Below are positions 14,898 to 26,745 of a stretch of 64,000 bases of DNA, piece after piece. Location of the stretch: positions 43,001,262 through 43,065,261 of the forward strand of contig NC_053042.1 of NCBI RefSeq assembly GCF_003473485.1, in the 5' to 3' direction. Source of the DNA: Medicago truncatula (taxonomy: Eukaryota > Streptophyta > Magnoliopsida > Fabales > Fabaceae). Under the pieces are notes generated by a model. The model saw only the letters and a program-made list of their open reading frames with translations, was not told the DNA's origin and searched no databases. The number at the start of each line of letters is the position of its first letter. The stretch's first letter is position 1. Both the position numbers and the translations under genes were made by a program.

Positions 14898-16770
14898 TAA
14901 TAGTATTAATTATGCCACTTCATATTTTTGTTTTCAAAGCATTATAGAGTGGTTCTATTCTGAGTTGAGAAATGTACTCTTTTGGTTGTGTGTACTTTTT
15001 ACCACTTTAGTGATTTGATGATAAAGTAATTAACAAATTGTGAGATGTACTCTTATTATTTGCCTTGTGTACTTTCTGCTACCAAGTTGGGTATTGAGGA
15101 AATATTATCATTATCTTTGGTATGAGTATAGTCTTTGATATGCTATCTATTTGTTACTTCATATGCTATCAATTTTTGAGTTCCTGCATCTGAGATCAAT
15201 TCTTATAATTATGAGATTTGGAATATATTATTCTCCCTTATGAACTTTTTCAATTCTTTGCATATAAGAAAAACAGTGCTTCAGTTATGTACTTCATAAG
15301 CTATCAATTTTCATCCTGCATCTGTTACAATTAAGAACATGTGTCAATTGCCCTGCAGCTGTTACATCCAATTTAAGTAGAAAAAAATGAAACAAATTTA
15401 TGCTATCAGCTATATAGTTTTTCCACTGCAACATCTGTTGTCAAGATTCAATTAGACATAGTGAAATTGACTTAAGTACATTATACTTTCTTATGACTAT
15501 GCTTTATTGTATTATTTCGTCAACGTATAAGAAAAAAGGAAGAGAATAGAAGAAAGACATATATACAAACAATTTTTTTTAATGGAAAAGATGCTCTTTA
15601 GCCTTTGCTTAGTTTGGATTTTCATTGACAGCATGCCTTTTGAGCCTCCCAAATTGTTCAAGTTTCTTACAAGAAAGTTATGACATATATCTTGAAAAAT
15701 GTCCCATTTTAGCCTCTTCAAAAAAAAAAAAAAAAAAAATGTCCCTAATAAGCTATGGCTCTCAATACATCTCCACTTGACCTCAGATGTGCAGCAGATA
15801 GTATTGCGTGATATAGGCATCACATGTATTATTACCTATTAAGTTCTTTTTGCATCTAAAATCGTATATTTTGAGTTATCAAAACATGATATCATGATCA
15901 TAATGGTTTGCCCCTTGATTTGCTTATAGCAGCTACTTTACTAATTAGGAACAATTGTAGACCATGTTTTGTATCAAAGTTTTGAAGACAGCTATCACTT
16001 ATTAAGGATAATCTCAAGTCTGTGGCAAAAATATTTTGGCTGAAGAAGGAACTAATCATATGATAGTGTCTCTAACATATGCTTAGTTTGAAGTCCTTTA
16101 TTAGCATGATATGAGATTAAAAACTTTGACAATAATGCAAGGCGCCTCTTATAGATTAGACCATGTGTTTAATAGTACAAGGCCTCATACTTGCTTCATT
16201 TCTTCACTCAATGGACTCACATACTAGCTTCTATGTTAGTTATAATGCTATAGCCTACCCTATGTCAAGACTCAAGAATGCATTGCCCTAAAAAATGTAA
16301 TCAAATTCATAGGAACGTGCACTTCTACATGATGATCAAGATCTTCTTCTATATGATGAAGATTTGAAATGTATCAAGCCTATGCATTAGATGCAGCAGT
16401 CACACGTCATTGGATTTCATCGCCAAAACTCAAATTTGTACAACAATAATATGTGCTTTTTTTTTAGTTCTATATCACCATATTTTATGGAGATATTAGT
16501 GGACAACAATAATAGAAGTCAAGGCAATCTCTTAAAAATGTTGGGAGTATATCTACTATACAATCAATTTTCTCTCATGGACAACTATATGTGCTTCAAA
16601 GAAAGGCTTTAAAGATACCGGTAATTGACGGAAAAAATTGAAGATGTAGATGTAATGTCAATTGTAGTTTACCAATGCGATATTGGAATGAAGTTTCAAT
16701 TGTAATATATTTCACATTATTTTAATTTATATTCATCTAATATTGTAGTTCTAAATTGCTAATATATTAT
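14898..16770. other. AT-rich DNA, no gene seen
   Basis: Several short words (CTTATGAC, TATGCTATC, GAGATGTACTC) recur in loose direct repeats between 15000 and 15500. No protein-like open frame is seen. An A-run lies at 15720-15739. Confidence 0.4.
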
Positions 16771-16774
16771 GCTC

Positions 16775-16800
16775 ATCATCGCACGGGTCGCGCGATCTAG
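16775..16800 (+). mobile_element. Candidate Helitron 3' end
   Basis: ATCGCACGGGTCGCGCGAT followed by CTAG and a T at 16801 fits the plant Helitron 3' pattern: a short GC-rich hairpin (stem ATCGC/GCGAT) a few bases before CTRR, inserted next to T. I could not find the matching 5' TC end, so the extent is unknown. It may include the B3-like remnant. Confidence 0.45.
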
Positions 16801-17836
16801 TACTCCCTAAAATACTAAAGTCATCATAATTTTCCCTCTCTAAAGTTAGCCAATCCCAATTCATTTGTCTCTCAAATCTCAACGCCCTACATTTGTAGTT
16901 TGCAGCGCCAATACCCTCTATCTCTAGACTAAAGAAGGAAAAAAAATTCGATTCAACCCTAGATAAATCAATTTATGTTCAAAACATTTTTAATTAAAAT
17001 CAATTTTCACGTGTCTTAGAACCAAACACATGTAAGTGTTGAATATAACCAAATAGACAACTTTGAGCAATATAATACGACACTTAAATAGTTGTATGAA
17101 TTTGCGATCAATAGTTGCAATGCCGTTAGTTTTTTTTTTCTTCTTTCTCTTTTATCGGCTCGCAAAGATTTTTTCCTTTTCTCTATTTATTAGCTTTCAA
17201 ATGGCATAAGATCGTCAACTTAAACAAGAACGTATAACACAAGATGTGATACTAAACATTGCTCAACATAGTGTATTGTCCCTTTTTTTTTTTATACGAC
17301 TAATCAAATTAAGGGAAAAAAATTTTGCCAAGAAATATTAGAACTAAATCTTCAGATTGTAGCCATCAAACCGTGTTTGATCATTGTTTTCATCTTCATC
17401 GTACAAGGTAAGCCTCAAATTTAAATGTTCTGTTATTTGTTGTGGTTGAGTTCTGAATTTGTTATAGCTTTGTTGTGCTTGTTATAGCTTGTATATGCTT
17501 TTGACATTGTTGTTTGTGATTTGTGGTGTTTGGTAACCCTGCAGGTCACCGCCGCCTCGCATTTTATGCCCCTCTCACCGCAGGTTTTCTGAAGCTCCAA
17601 TTGTTAGCTTCAACCAAATGTGCAGTCACACCGCAACTTTTTAAAATACCAATCACACGCTTGATAAAATTGTATTGAATTTGAATAATGAACTAGTGAG
17701 AATATTTATTGGAGAAGATAAATAATGCCATGGTGGGAGGACATATTCCAATAAGATTAAACACTAGCCATTTCTTCTTGGTCAAAAACACACATGCAAC
17801 CCTTTCACATCAGAGACTAACAATTTTTTTTAGTAA
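16801..17836. other. Intergenic DNA, no gene supported
   Basis: CGTACAAG|GTAAGC near 17401-17413 and CCTGCAG|GTCACC near 17538-17550 look like a splice donor and acceptor, but no open frame follows the acceptor far enough to call a gene. T-runs occur at 17131 and 17284. Confidence 0.35.
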
Positions 17837-20800
17837 TTAACCTCCGGAATCCGCTTCTTTTGGATTCATATTCAAGACCCTGCAAGGTTTATTGTCATGG
17901 TTAAACTCAGGTTCAGGAATACCAATCGGCGAACACTCTTCGATTTGATAATCTCTCTCGTCAACCATAGATTTCAGGTATGAGCATGGCCTTTCCTCAG
18001 GATCAATATTAGGAGGAGGCTCTTGACCTGAACCAAATGGCAGCTCCAAAGATGCAGAGCCAGGAGGATGTGTTCTCATCTGCACAGATCTTAGAAGTGC
18101 CGCTCTTCTTAAGTCAGCAGAGTGGCATATATCACTTGGAGATGATGGGAAGCGGCCGTCGGAGTCTGAGCTCCGCTGACGAGGCTGGGAGCAAGTAACT
18201 GCTGAGACTGAAAAGCCATGAGATCCATTTAAACTTGTAGAAGGCGCTGAAGAAAATGTGTTTTGTGATCTTTGATATCTGCATGGAGAAACTGGACTGC
18301 CGGGTCGGCTATCCGGATGGGATGAGCAACTATGCAAGCCGGTCTCGCAAAACCTTGAGTCGTCGGAGTCTTCGGACATTGGTGAATATTGTAAAGACAT
18401 GTCATCCCTAAAAATAAGTTCAACAAAAGGAAGTATCTGAGACACAACGAATTAATTTCAACAAAAGATTGCTAGCTGTTTGCTATTAGTGCCAGGAAAT
18501 TATAATTTTATATGCATTATATCTAAGCATTTTGAATAAGTCACAAAGAGCATAAATAAACACAATGCGGGTACACTGGAAAAGAGTAGTATCAGGAAAA
18601 TTGAGAACTAAGTAAACCATCCACAACCTGAGTCATGTTTATTATATAATTTGAATAAAATTATGAAAACAGACGCATGGAAACACATATATAACCTTAT
18701 ACATAATGCTTGGGAATGTAAGAATTTTTCGAACACAAGAAATAGCAAATACATTGAGTTAGCGACAAAAATACTTCTTAAAAGCATGTAAGTTCACATG
18801 AATTATTTTGAAGTTATTTATTTGTAAATAAAGTTTAAATCATATGAAGACTATAAAAATGGTTATGGTGTGTAAACATGACAAGAGAAATTAAGCAACA
18901 TACTTTTAGTTGACTCTAGATTACATCAGCTATTGTCTGATCGCAACTAGTGGGCAGCCCGGTGCACTAAAGCTTCCACATACGCAGGGTTTGGGAAGGG
19001 GACCCACCATTTTGGAATATTGTACGCAGCCTTACCCAGTTTTTTACACAAGAGGTTGTTTCCAGTACTTGAACTTGGGACCTTTTAGTCACGTGACAAT
19101 AACTTTACTGTTGTGCCAAGTCTATTTGCTAGTTGCTACTAGTATACAAATAATTTCCCGCCCATTCATGCTTCCCAGCGAAACTTTTTTCTGGTTGCAT
19201 TCAAAACTTTTTTTAATACTAATATGCTATACAAATGTCGAGCTAATAGTCGCAAATCGCTATGGCTGGAAAGTAAATGGTCCTGAATTCTAGTCCATGC
19301 ATACCACTGTTTTTATTTTATTTTTATTATCATCAAATAGTCCACATAAATGAATAAAATAGCCACGGTATGTATCAGGAGTATCAAGTAGATATGGCCT
19401 ATTTCTCTGTGCTATGAGAGCCAAAAAACCCAAAAAATCAAAGGTTGAGTTAGTTGAGCTATAGAGCATATAAGAGGCTATGTGATAGATTCACTTAACA
19501 ATGCATTGATGCCAGATGAATATCTTCACTTAAATATGGAGTATGACCATCAGGCTTTCGAATTTGTTCACAACAAAACTTTAGTGAAAAAATTTAGTGG
19601 TCCTCTTTCATTCTGGAATAGCAAAGGGTACATCATTCTCAACTCTTATTCATATAAAATAAAAGTGTAAAAGTATAAGCCAAACCGTTATGAAAGATTT
19701 AGAGTTAAATGATAATTATCAGATATTTTCATGATAGGAATTATGATATCATTTGATCTGTGTAATCAATCTGCCTAATGGGCATTTTGAACCAAATTAA
19801 GAAATTAAAAGAAAAGAAAAGAAAAGAAAAGAAAAAGGCATAATGTTCTATAAAAAGAAAATTGCATAGCCAAAGAACTATGCACCAGTATGCATATCTT
19901 CTGTGAGGCTAGAATGATAATTTAAATACTTTTAACCAAACTCTCAAGTATGAAGAAAAAAGGATAAATGAAGCAAGCAAAGAAAATCAAACAAGTATAA
20001 TTTCCAGAGATTTCTGAAGCCAACATACACTGCCAAAATAAGTATAAAATGCAATAATGCAACTGGCAATAACTCGCTCCACAAGCAATACACCCTCCGG
20101 TCACTATTATAAGCAAAACTTTGCATTTTAGACTCATTCAATTAATGATGTATGTTGTCTATAATAAAGACTATATACATCATTAATTGAATGAATATAA
20201 GATGTTTTTGCTTATAATAGTGACCGGAGGGTGTATGAAGCTAGCTCATACATTAACATTGCACATGTTAGGTCCTATTCATTATCGACTAATTACAGTT
20301 GATATGATACTACAAAATAAACCTCATTCATAGAGAAATAGTTGTTGATATTCTTCCAGAATGAGATTAGTATAGTGTAAAGCAGTGTAGTTGTAGAACT
20401 TTGATTTTACCTTAGAGAGAAAGCACTTTCAGACCTTGCTGGAGATTCCATGAGATTATCAGGAAGTGAGTCTCCAACTGTTAATCCATTAAGACTTGAT
20501 GCCATTATCTACAAAGTGAAACAAAAAAAAAGCTCTAATTTAAAGCCTATAGTACCTCATTTCATTTGATTGTAACAAAAACATATAAAAAAAATTATAA
20601 TCACCTGATACAATTTAATCAAAAATCTAAATGATCAAAACAAACATGTCCTTCAAACAAAAAACATCTTCAAAAACAGTGTTTAAGCTCAGTTACACAA
20701 TAATCTATTCAAAAGATCACAAGGATACGGAAATTGAAACAAGCAATAAATTTGAAAAACTAAAACATTAAAAAAACAAAATCTATCCTAGATTCACAAT

Positions 20801-21060
20801 AACTGCTAAGTGGGTAAATATTGAAACCTTAAAAAAAACAATTTGGAAGTTATGTTAAAGTTAAATTTTTTAAAAATAAAATATGAAAAACAACAATAAC
20901 ATGACAAAAGGTAAATGAGACAAAGATGCTGAACCTCGCTGAGGTAACGTTTGTGAGAACGAAGATTGTCGACATAAACTTCTTCTTCGGGGTCTCTGGT
21001 GCGTTTGCTACTAGGTGAAGATGAAGATGGTGAACCTCCCAAATTCGAATCGAAACCCAT
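17837..21060 (-). CDS. Conserved plant Ser/Pro-rich protein of unknown function, 3 exons, 264 aa
   Basis: Exons on the minus strand are 21060-20935, 20508-20411 and 18407-17837, joined in phase through GT-AG borders (126 + 98 + 571 nt, stop 17839-17837). The start is the ATG at 21060; the codons before it are 5' UTR. The protein begins MGFDSNLGGSPSSSS and has an RSHKRYLSE motif (about residues 34-42), a short block LNGLTVGDSLPDNLMESPAR, and an acidic-Ser motif SPMSEDSDDSRF. A long Ser/Pro region full of possible SP phosphorylation sites follows, then a more ordered C-terminal part (ADLRRAALLRSVQMR, EERPCSYLKSM). No signal peptide or membrane segment is seen. I recognise the type as a conserved angiosperm protein but know no function. 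The 2-kb second intron carries an Au SINE and a Stowaway MITE. Confidence 0.75.
18951..19120 (-). mobile_element. Au-type SINE, in an intron
   Basis: Read on the minus strand it starts CTTGGCACAACAGTAAAGTT and continues with a box-B-like GGTCCCAAGTTCAAG and GTAAGGCTGCGTACAATA. It ends GTGCACCGGGCTGCCC. This order of words is that of the plant Au SINE family, known to me from grasses, legumes and Solanaceae. It lies in intron 2 of the Ser/Pro-rich gene, in the same direction as that gene. Confidence 0.8.
20091..20233. mobile_element. Stowaway MITE in an intron
   Basis: TA duplications at 20089-20090 and 20234-20235 flank near-perfect inverted ends (CACCCTCCGGTCACTATTAT on the left and its complement on the right). 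The whole 143 bp can fold into a hairpin around the inner pair ATTCAATTAATGATGTAT / ATACATCATTAATTGAAT. High arm identity suggests a recent copy. It sits in intron 2 of the gene at 17837-21060. Confidence 0.85.
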
Positions 21061-21388
21061 TGTTGGATCCAACACAAGAGATTGTTTTAGATGAAAATGG
21101 GTTATTCAATGTTGCGAATTTTGAGCAAAATTTGAAGGTTTGGTTTTTCTTATTCTGTTTTCTGCCATGAATGTAAGGAGGACACAGTGAAATGAAACGT
21201 ATGGAAGTATCTGAGTTTTTTTTAGGGGTGGGGGTGCAGAAAACGATTGGAGGGTACTGTAGCATGTTACGGCTGACGTGGTTTATGATCGCAGACCACT
21301 GGTGATGGACACGTGTTTTTCAACTGTTATCATTAATTTATTATTATAAATGGAGAACATTAACAAGTGTCCCTGACTACTATCTAAA

Positions 21389-21394
<6 letters not shown>

Positions 21395-21441
<47 letters not shown>
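21395..21441. repeat. (AT)n microsatellite
   Basis: About 23 AT units followed by a T-run. Confidence 0.9.
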
Positions 21442-21452
<11 letters not shown>

Positions 21453-21587
21453 GAATCTAAAAACTATATATGTAATCAATCTATTGAGATATTTAATTTT
21501 TTAAAGAATAATTACTTATTGAGTTATGTTAATTTGTGTTTTAATGATACAAGTTAAAGAACTAAAAAAAGAAATAATATTATCTTA

Positions 21588-21724
21588 GGTCCTAAATATA
21601 AGAGAATAATCTTTTTTTAGGTTCATTGAATAATTAATGTATCTAGACTATAGCATACATTAAATACATCATTTATTCAATGATCCTGAAAAAATAATCT
21701 TCTTTTATATTTAGGATCGGAGAG
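21588..21724. mobile_element. Stowaway-like MITE, worn
   Basis: Left GGTCCTAAATATAAGAGAAT and right ...TTATATTTAGGATCGGAGAG are inverted copies. An inner pair TTCATTGAATAATTAATGTA / CATCATTTATTCAATGATCC also folds. The left tip is worn, so the TA duplication is not clear. Confidence 0.65.
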
Positions 21725-21999
21725 AGCAAATAAATTTTGTATTTAAAATATAAATTTTTCAGCTTTTACATCATTGAATACACAAATTTCAAGAAAAAAC
21801 TTATATCTTTAGCCTATTAACTTGTACCTTAAGGCCACAAGTTAGAATTTCTCTTACTTATTGTAAGATGTTTAAAGAGTATATCTGGGTATTTGTTAAC
21901 AAAACTTCTTTTTTAAGGAAAAATGTTATTCTTCTTTTTTTAGATGTTAACTATATTATTGTTAGTCATTGAAGTTATTCATGAAGTTATTTCATTTAT

Positions 22000-24900
22000 C
22001 GGAGGAGGATAATGAAGTGCTGACAATATCTTTTGATTGATGAATTTGAGGAGATTATTTTCTCTATAAAACTGGATAAATGCTAAGGACCAGATGGGTT
22101 CAACACCGACTTCTTTCATACATTTTGGTTTACTTGAGGAGAAGAAGTTGTTAATCAACGTTGTGTGTGGCTTTTGACAAGTATATTTCCTTCTATGTTA
22201 AAAATGACTAACATTGCTCTTATTCTAAAAGGGGACTCCTGAGTCTCAATGTAGGACTAACGACCTATAGTTTCGTGTAATGTGGTTTACAAAATTGAGG
22301 CCAAAGTCCTAACAAATTGATTAAAAACAATGTTAGACGAAGACGAATGTATCTCAAATGGTCAATCAGCTTTCATCTTTCTTGATATAAGCGAAGCTTA
22401 TCACAAGATTGAGTGGAGTTACCTTAAAGGGGTAATGATGAAGATGGATTTCTCTCAGTCTCATCAATGAATCAAATGGATTGTGATGTGCATTAAAAAG
22501 TGGATTATTCTTTTCTTGTCAATAACAATATTTCCAGTCCCATTATTCCAGAAAGAAGGTTGAGACAAGAAGACTCTTTATCTCCTTATCTGTTTATAGG
22601 TTGTGTTGAAGGCCTTTTCGCACTTATTCAAAAGAAAAATATCAATGGTGTTAAACTTTGTTATAATGCACCAATTATATATCACCTCTATTTTATCTAT
22701 TTATGAAAAAGCTCTTGGTTAAGCAGTGAACCTTCAAAAATCCAAGTTTTTTTTGCCGTGTAAATGTCTCACATGCAGAATACGATAGTATTGCAAATAT
22801 GCTTGGTGTACTAGGCATTGCAATGAGGCGGGGTAGGGACGAGTTTTACCTTCCCCGTCCCCGTACCATACTCTTATACACTTACCTGTTACCCTACTCA
22901 TACCAGCGGAGATGAAAAATCAAATCTCGTCCCCGTCCCCGACGGGCTCGGGTAGCTCCGCCCCATCCTTGCAGTGGATAATTTTTTTTAATAAAAATAA
23001 AAATATTTTTCAGCCATAGGCGCAATGTTGTAATGCATTATCCAGTAAAGAGATGATGGTGATCAATGATTATAGTGAAGGAGAAAAGAGGTTGAGAGTG
23101 TGCGATATGAAAGGAGAAAGGAGATAACTATGATAAGTGAGTGTCATATGAAAAAATGAGACTGTGACTGTGTGAGCGAAATGATTTAGGGTTTGAGTTT
23201 CTATTTATATAAAAGAGGTAATAAATTAATTTTCTACATTTAGAACGAGTTTGGGTATGGGTTCGGGGTGGGTACATGTATCCCCGTTACTTGTTCCGTA
23301 CCCGTGTTTTAAAATCGGGGAAAACCCAAACCCGATAAAAGCGAAGGAAACCCGTCAAATTGGGATTGGTTTGGGCGGGTACCCGCATGAATGGGTTTTG
23401 TTGCTACTTGATACACAATGTACATGTTGTTCTTGGTACCGATAAATATTTGGTACTACTTTCTATGATACAGGGAAGCGAAAAAACCACTTTTAGCTTT
23501 ATCAAGATATGGAAGAAAATTAATTCATGGAGTAGTAAAAGTCTACTCAAAAAAGAGCTTGAAGTTCTAATCAAATCAATACTCTGATCTATTCCTACTT
23601 ATTTCACGAGTTTATTCACTTTGTTTGTATCTCTTTGTGAAGAGATTGAAAGGGTGATGAATTCCTTTTGGTGGGGACATTCAAAAGCTTAAAATAGAGG
23701 AATTAATTGGCTTTCTCGCGACAAGTTGTCTATGTACAAAAACAATGTTAAGCAAACAATGTTAAAGAATTATGACAAATTCATGTTGAGTTATAGCTAA
23801 GTTTTATAATGCGAGATATTTTCCCCGATGTAATTTCTTTCAGTCTACATTGGAACATAAGCTTAGTTTTGTATGGAGAAGTATATGTAGTTCAAAGTTT
23901 ATCCTAGCATAAAGTGGGTGGAAGATAGGTGATGATGTGGATATTCTGGTTTGAAATAATAGTTAAATTACGAGTGATGTAATTCTTTTTTCTCATATGG
24001 CTGGCTAGTGATGTCCATTTAGCTAATCTAAAAGTCTCTCATTGTATGAATCATGACCGAAAAGACTGTTGCTCCATTCGGTGGCTGAAGATCGTTTAAT
24101 CTGAAGAAGAAGAAAAAAGAAAATCATGGGAATTATTCGGTCTGAAGTGTATACAGGCTTTGTATGCAAGAGTTACTCGATAGTCGATACATCATATTTT
24201 AAGGTGCAAGGATCGTGGGATCTAATTTGAAAGCTCAAAGTTCCTCCAAATGTATTTATTTTTGTGTGGAGAGTTTGTAGAAACTGTTTATCGACACACA
24301 TGTGGCTCAAAGATAAAAATTGTCAACAAAGTTGTCACAAATGGTTGTCAATATATCACTACTCTTTTTTTAATGCCAAAGTAACCTAAATGTACATCAA
24401 CGAAATTATAATTAATGTACTACAGGTATTGTCATTAGAAGACACACCTTTTTTTTTTTTTTGTGTACTTTGGAGTATTTGGAAACAAAGATACAATAAG
24501 GTTTGGAATGAGGTAGTTGATCCTCAAACTTTTGTTGTAGACCAAGCAAAAACCATGCTTCAAGAATGGCTAGCTGCCCGTTTGATGCGCAACACGTCAA
24601 TTTCCCTCCCAAAGCAAGTAGGTAATGCGAAGTGGACAAAGTCATCTATAGGAGGATTTAAGTGCAATATTGATGCTTCTTTTTCCAAACAAACCAATAG
24701 AGTTGGAATAGGAGTATGCATAATGGATGATACATGCACTTTTGTTTTAGCGAAAACTGAATGGTTTAGTCCAATTTGTGAGGTGCATGTTGGTTAAGCT
24801 ATATGATTGTTATCAGCGGTAGATTGGGTTCATGACTTGAATTTAAGACCTATTGATTTTGAGTTTGATGCTAAAAAGACGATGGATAATTTGTCATTCT

Positions 24901-25126
24901 CAACGCACGATGTCACAAAGTTTGGGATGACTATTCATAATTGTAAAATTATTTTCAAACAATATTACATTAACTCCAATGTTGAGTTTGTAAGGAGGCA
25001 GACAAATGAGGCAGCCTAGAGTTTTGGTAAGATGGCCACATCTTCAGCTAGTTTTAAAACATCAGTAGAAACGCCAAATTGTATTGTATTATCATTAATG
25101 AAATGCTATATGTTTCATCCTTTTAA
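22000..25126 (+). pseudogene. Decayed L1-type LINE (reverse transcriptase and RNase H remnants), split by an insertion
   Basis: Read across frames, the first part resembles plant L1 reverse transcriptase: a worn 'GPDGFNTDFFHTFW' (22090-22135), LDISEAYHKIEWSYL (22383-22427, the 'DxSKAYDRVEW' motif), RQEDSLSPYLF (22563-22597) and a lost YADD block. After an insertion (22812-23420) it resumes with KYLVLLSM, IWKKINSWSSKSL and FWWGHSKA. It then gives a zinc-finger-type RVT tail and an RNase H-like domain at 24640-25018 (KCNIDASFS, VGIGVCIMDD, RRQTNEAA). Many stops and frame changes rule out function. The element ends near 25126 in a short A-run. Confidence 0.8.
22812..23420. mobile_element. GC-rich MITE inserted in the LINE
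   Basis: The insert interrupts the L1 frame between the words for NMLGV and KYLVL. Its left end (GCAATGAGGCGGGGTAGGG, then CCCCGTCCCCG) and right end (GGGTACCCGCATGAATGGG) are loosely inverted. Both are rich in CCCG/CGGG words, very unlike the AT-rich host DNA. I recall a widespread dicot MITE type starting 'GGCAATGGGGCGGG'. Exact ends and target duplication were not resolved. Confidence 0.5.
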
Positions 25127-25343
25127 AAAATCAGATCAACAAGACGTTTTAAACAGAACAATTTAGTCCGTAACATATCTTAATTTACTTATGACAAAAT
25201 TAATAATCTTTAAGTTTTTCAAAATCGAAACAACAAATAATAATAATAATAAATAAATGAAGATCAAAATCGCCAATAGAAGAATCAACAATCATGGACT
25301 ATAAATTCCTCAAAAACAAGATTACAAAACAACAATAAAAAAA

Positions 25344-26561
25344 GGCTAAATTGCACTTTTCCCCCCTCTAACTTTCAAAAACTTGCAATTTAGCCCCTTT
25401 GCATCTTTGGTCCTTTTGGTCAATTTTGACTAATTCAACGCCTACGTGGCAGGCCACGTGTGTAATTAATTAATTAAAAAAATTTAAAAACCAAAAAATC
25501 AATTTTTAAATTAAATAAATTAAAAAAAGAATTAAAAAATCAGAAAAAATAAATAAATAAAAATAAAACCCAAAACACTTCTCAATGGCTGACGATGATG
25601 CCTTAAATGGTTCAACACCAGATTTGCATTGCTTCTCAAACATCATCTGGAGGTACCTGCCTTGCTCTTCTATTCGCAACTGTAGATTTCTTTGAATCTA
25701 ACACAAAAAGGGGGAGAGTTACAAGAGGAGCAAGTGAAATGCCTTGGACAATTCATACATGTGACATGACAGATGCAACATAACCCTAAATGCTGCATAA
25801 AGCTTCATATCAAATAATATTATGGAAATTAATTCCATGACCCAAGATGAAAACAAACAAATCCTAATCAGTATAGCCAAAAATGTCAGATTTCAAAAGG
25901 GGAAAAAAGAAAGTATTCAAGGCTTAGATATTTTGCAAAAAATAAAATAAAAAATGTCGTAAGTTTGTGGTGGTTTATGGAAGAACTAACTTTTTTTCTT
26001 TAATTCTTTTTTTTATCGAATGAATGAATTCTTGTTTAGAGAGGAAGAGATAGTCATTGCCGTGAGTTTGTGGTGGTTTAAGGAATTTTCATGGTGAAAA
26101 TGAGATTTGGGAATGAAAATGAAATCAGGGTCTTGAGTTGGTGAATCTGGAATGAAGTTACCAAAAGAAGAAGAAGTGAAAAGAATAGATATGAAATGAA
26201 TGGATTTTGGGGTGGGGTTGAAATCAAGAGGAAGAAGAAGAAGCCATTGGAAGGTGGTGTTGGTGGCTGGGGTTAGTAGAGAGAAAGAAGAGAGATTGAA
26301 CCACATCCCTCCACTTTTTATTTTTTCTGATTTTTTATTTATGTTTTCATTTATTTAATTTAAAAATTGAATTTTTAGTTTTTTAATTAATTAATTATAC
26401 ACGTGTCATGCCACGTAGGCGTTGAATAAGTCAAAATTGCCCAAAAAGACCAAAGATGCAAATGGGCAAAATCTTAGAGGGCTAACATTGTAGTTTTTAT
26501 ACTTAGGGGGCCAAAATTGCAAGTTTTTGAAAGTTAAAGGGGGTAAAAGTGCACTTTAGCC
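25344..26561. mobile_element. Mutator-like element (Pack-MULE) with long inverted ends
   Basis: The left end GGCTAAATTGCACTTTT (25344 on) and right end ...AAAAGTGCACTTTAGCC (to 26561) start inverted repeats of roughly 170-220 bp. These share AACTTTCAAAAACTTGCAAT, GCATCTTTGGTC and CAACGCCTACGTGGCA. The right arm has about 45 bp extra near 26480-26520. Long inverted ends of this kind are typical of Mutator elements. Flanking 9-mers (ATAAAAAAA, 25335-25343, and AAGAAAAAA, 26562-26570) agree at 7 of 9, weak because of the A-run. No transposase is present. The inside holds a captured gene fragment (next entry). It lies in the left tip of the CACTA-like element. Confidence 0.75.
25581..25697 (-). 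pseudogene. Captured exon of a PHR/PHL-type MYB-CC transcription factor
   Basis: Read on the minus strand from 25697, straight after a splice-acceptor-like TTAG, the frame gives IQRNLQLRIEEQGRYLQMMF followed by EKQCKSG and a Ser-rich KASSSA. This is the coiled-coil part (the segment just after LHEQLE) of plant MYB-CC factors such as PHR1 and the PHL proteins, which control phosphate starvation responses. In those genes an intron lies at this point, as far as I recall, so the fragment seems to carry the original intron end (25698 to perhaps 25950). No MYB repeat is present. It is bounded on the right by the AT-rich arm of the MULE. A captured, non-functional fragment is the simplest reading. 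Confidence 0.8.
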
Positions 26562-26599
26562 AAGAAAAAAGTCTTGAATTTTGCTCTTCACCCTGCACA

Positions 26600-26745
26600 T
26601 TTTGCTCGCGCCCTGCAGCCATGCCAAAAATGTCCTTGCGCTAGTTAAGTCACGCAGCGTGACTTAACTAGCGCGCCTTATAATCTATGCGTGACTTAAG
26701 TCACGCACCAATGGCCTATGCACGAGTTAACTCACGCACCATGGT
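26600..26745. repeat. Subterminal palindromic repeats of the CACTA-like element, left side
   Basis: Words GCGCTAGTTAAGTCACGC, GTGACTTAACTAGCGC, CGTGACTTAAGTCACGC and GAGTTAACTCACGCACC follow each other in both directions, so the stretch folds into several short hairpins. A matching set lies at 29105-29215. Confidence 0.75.

Noticed and set aside
18910-19293. 127-codon plus-strand frame
   Set aside because: It crosses an Au SINE in reverse direction; the protein is translated repeat.
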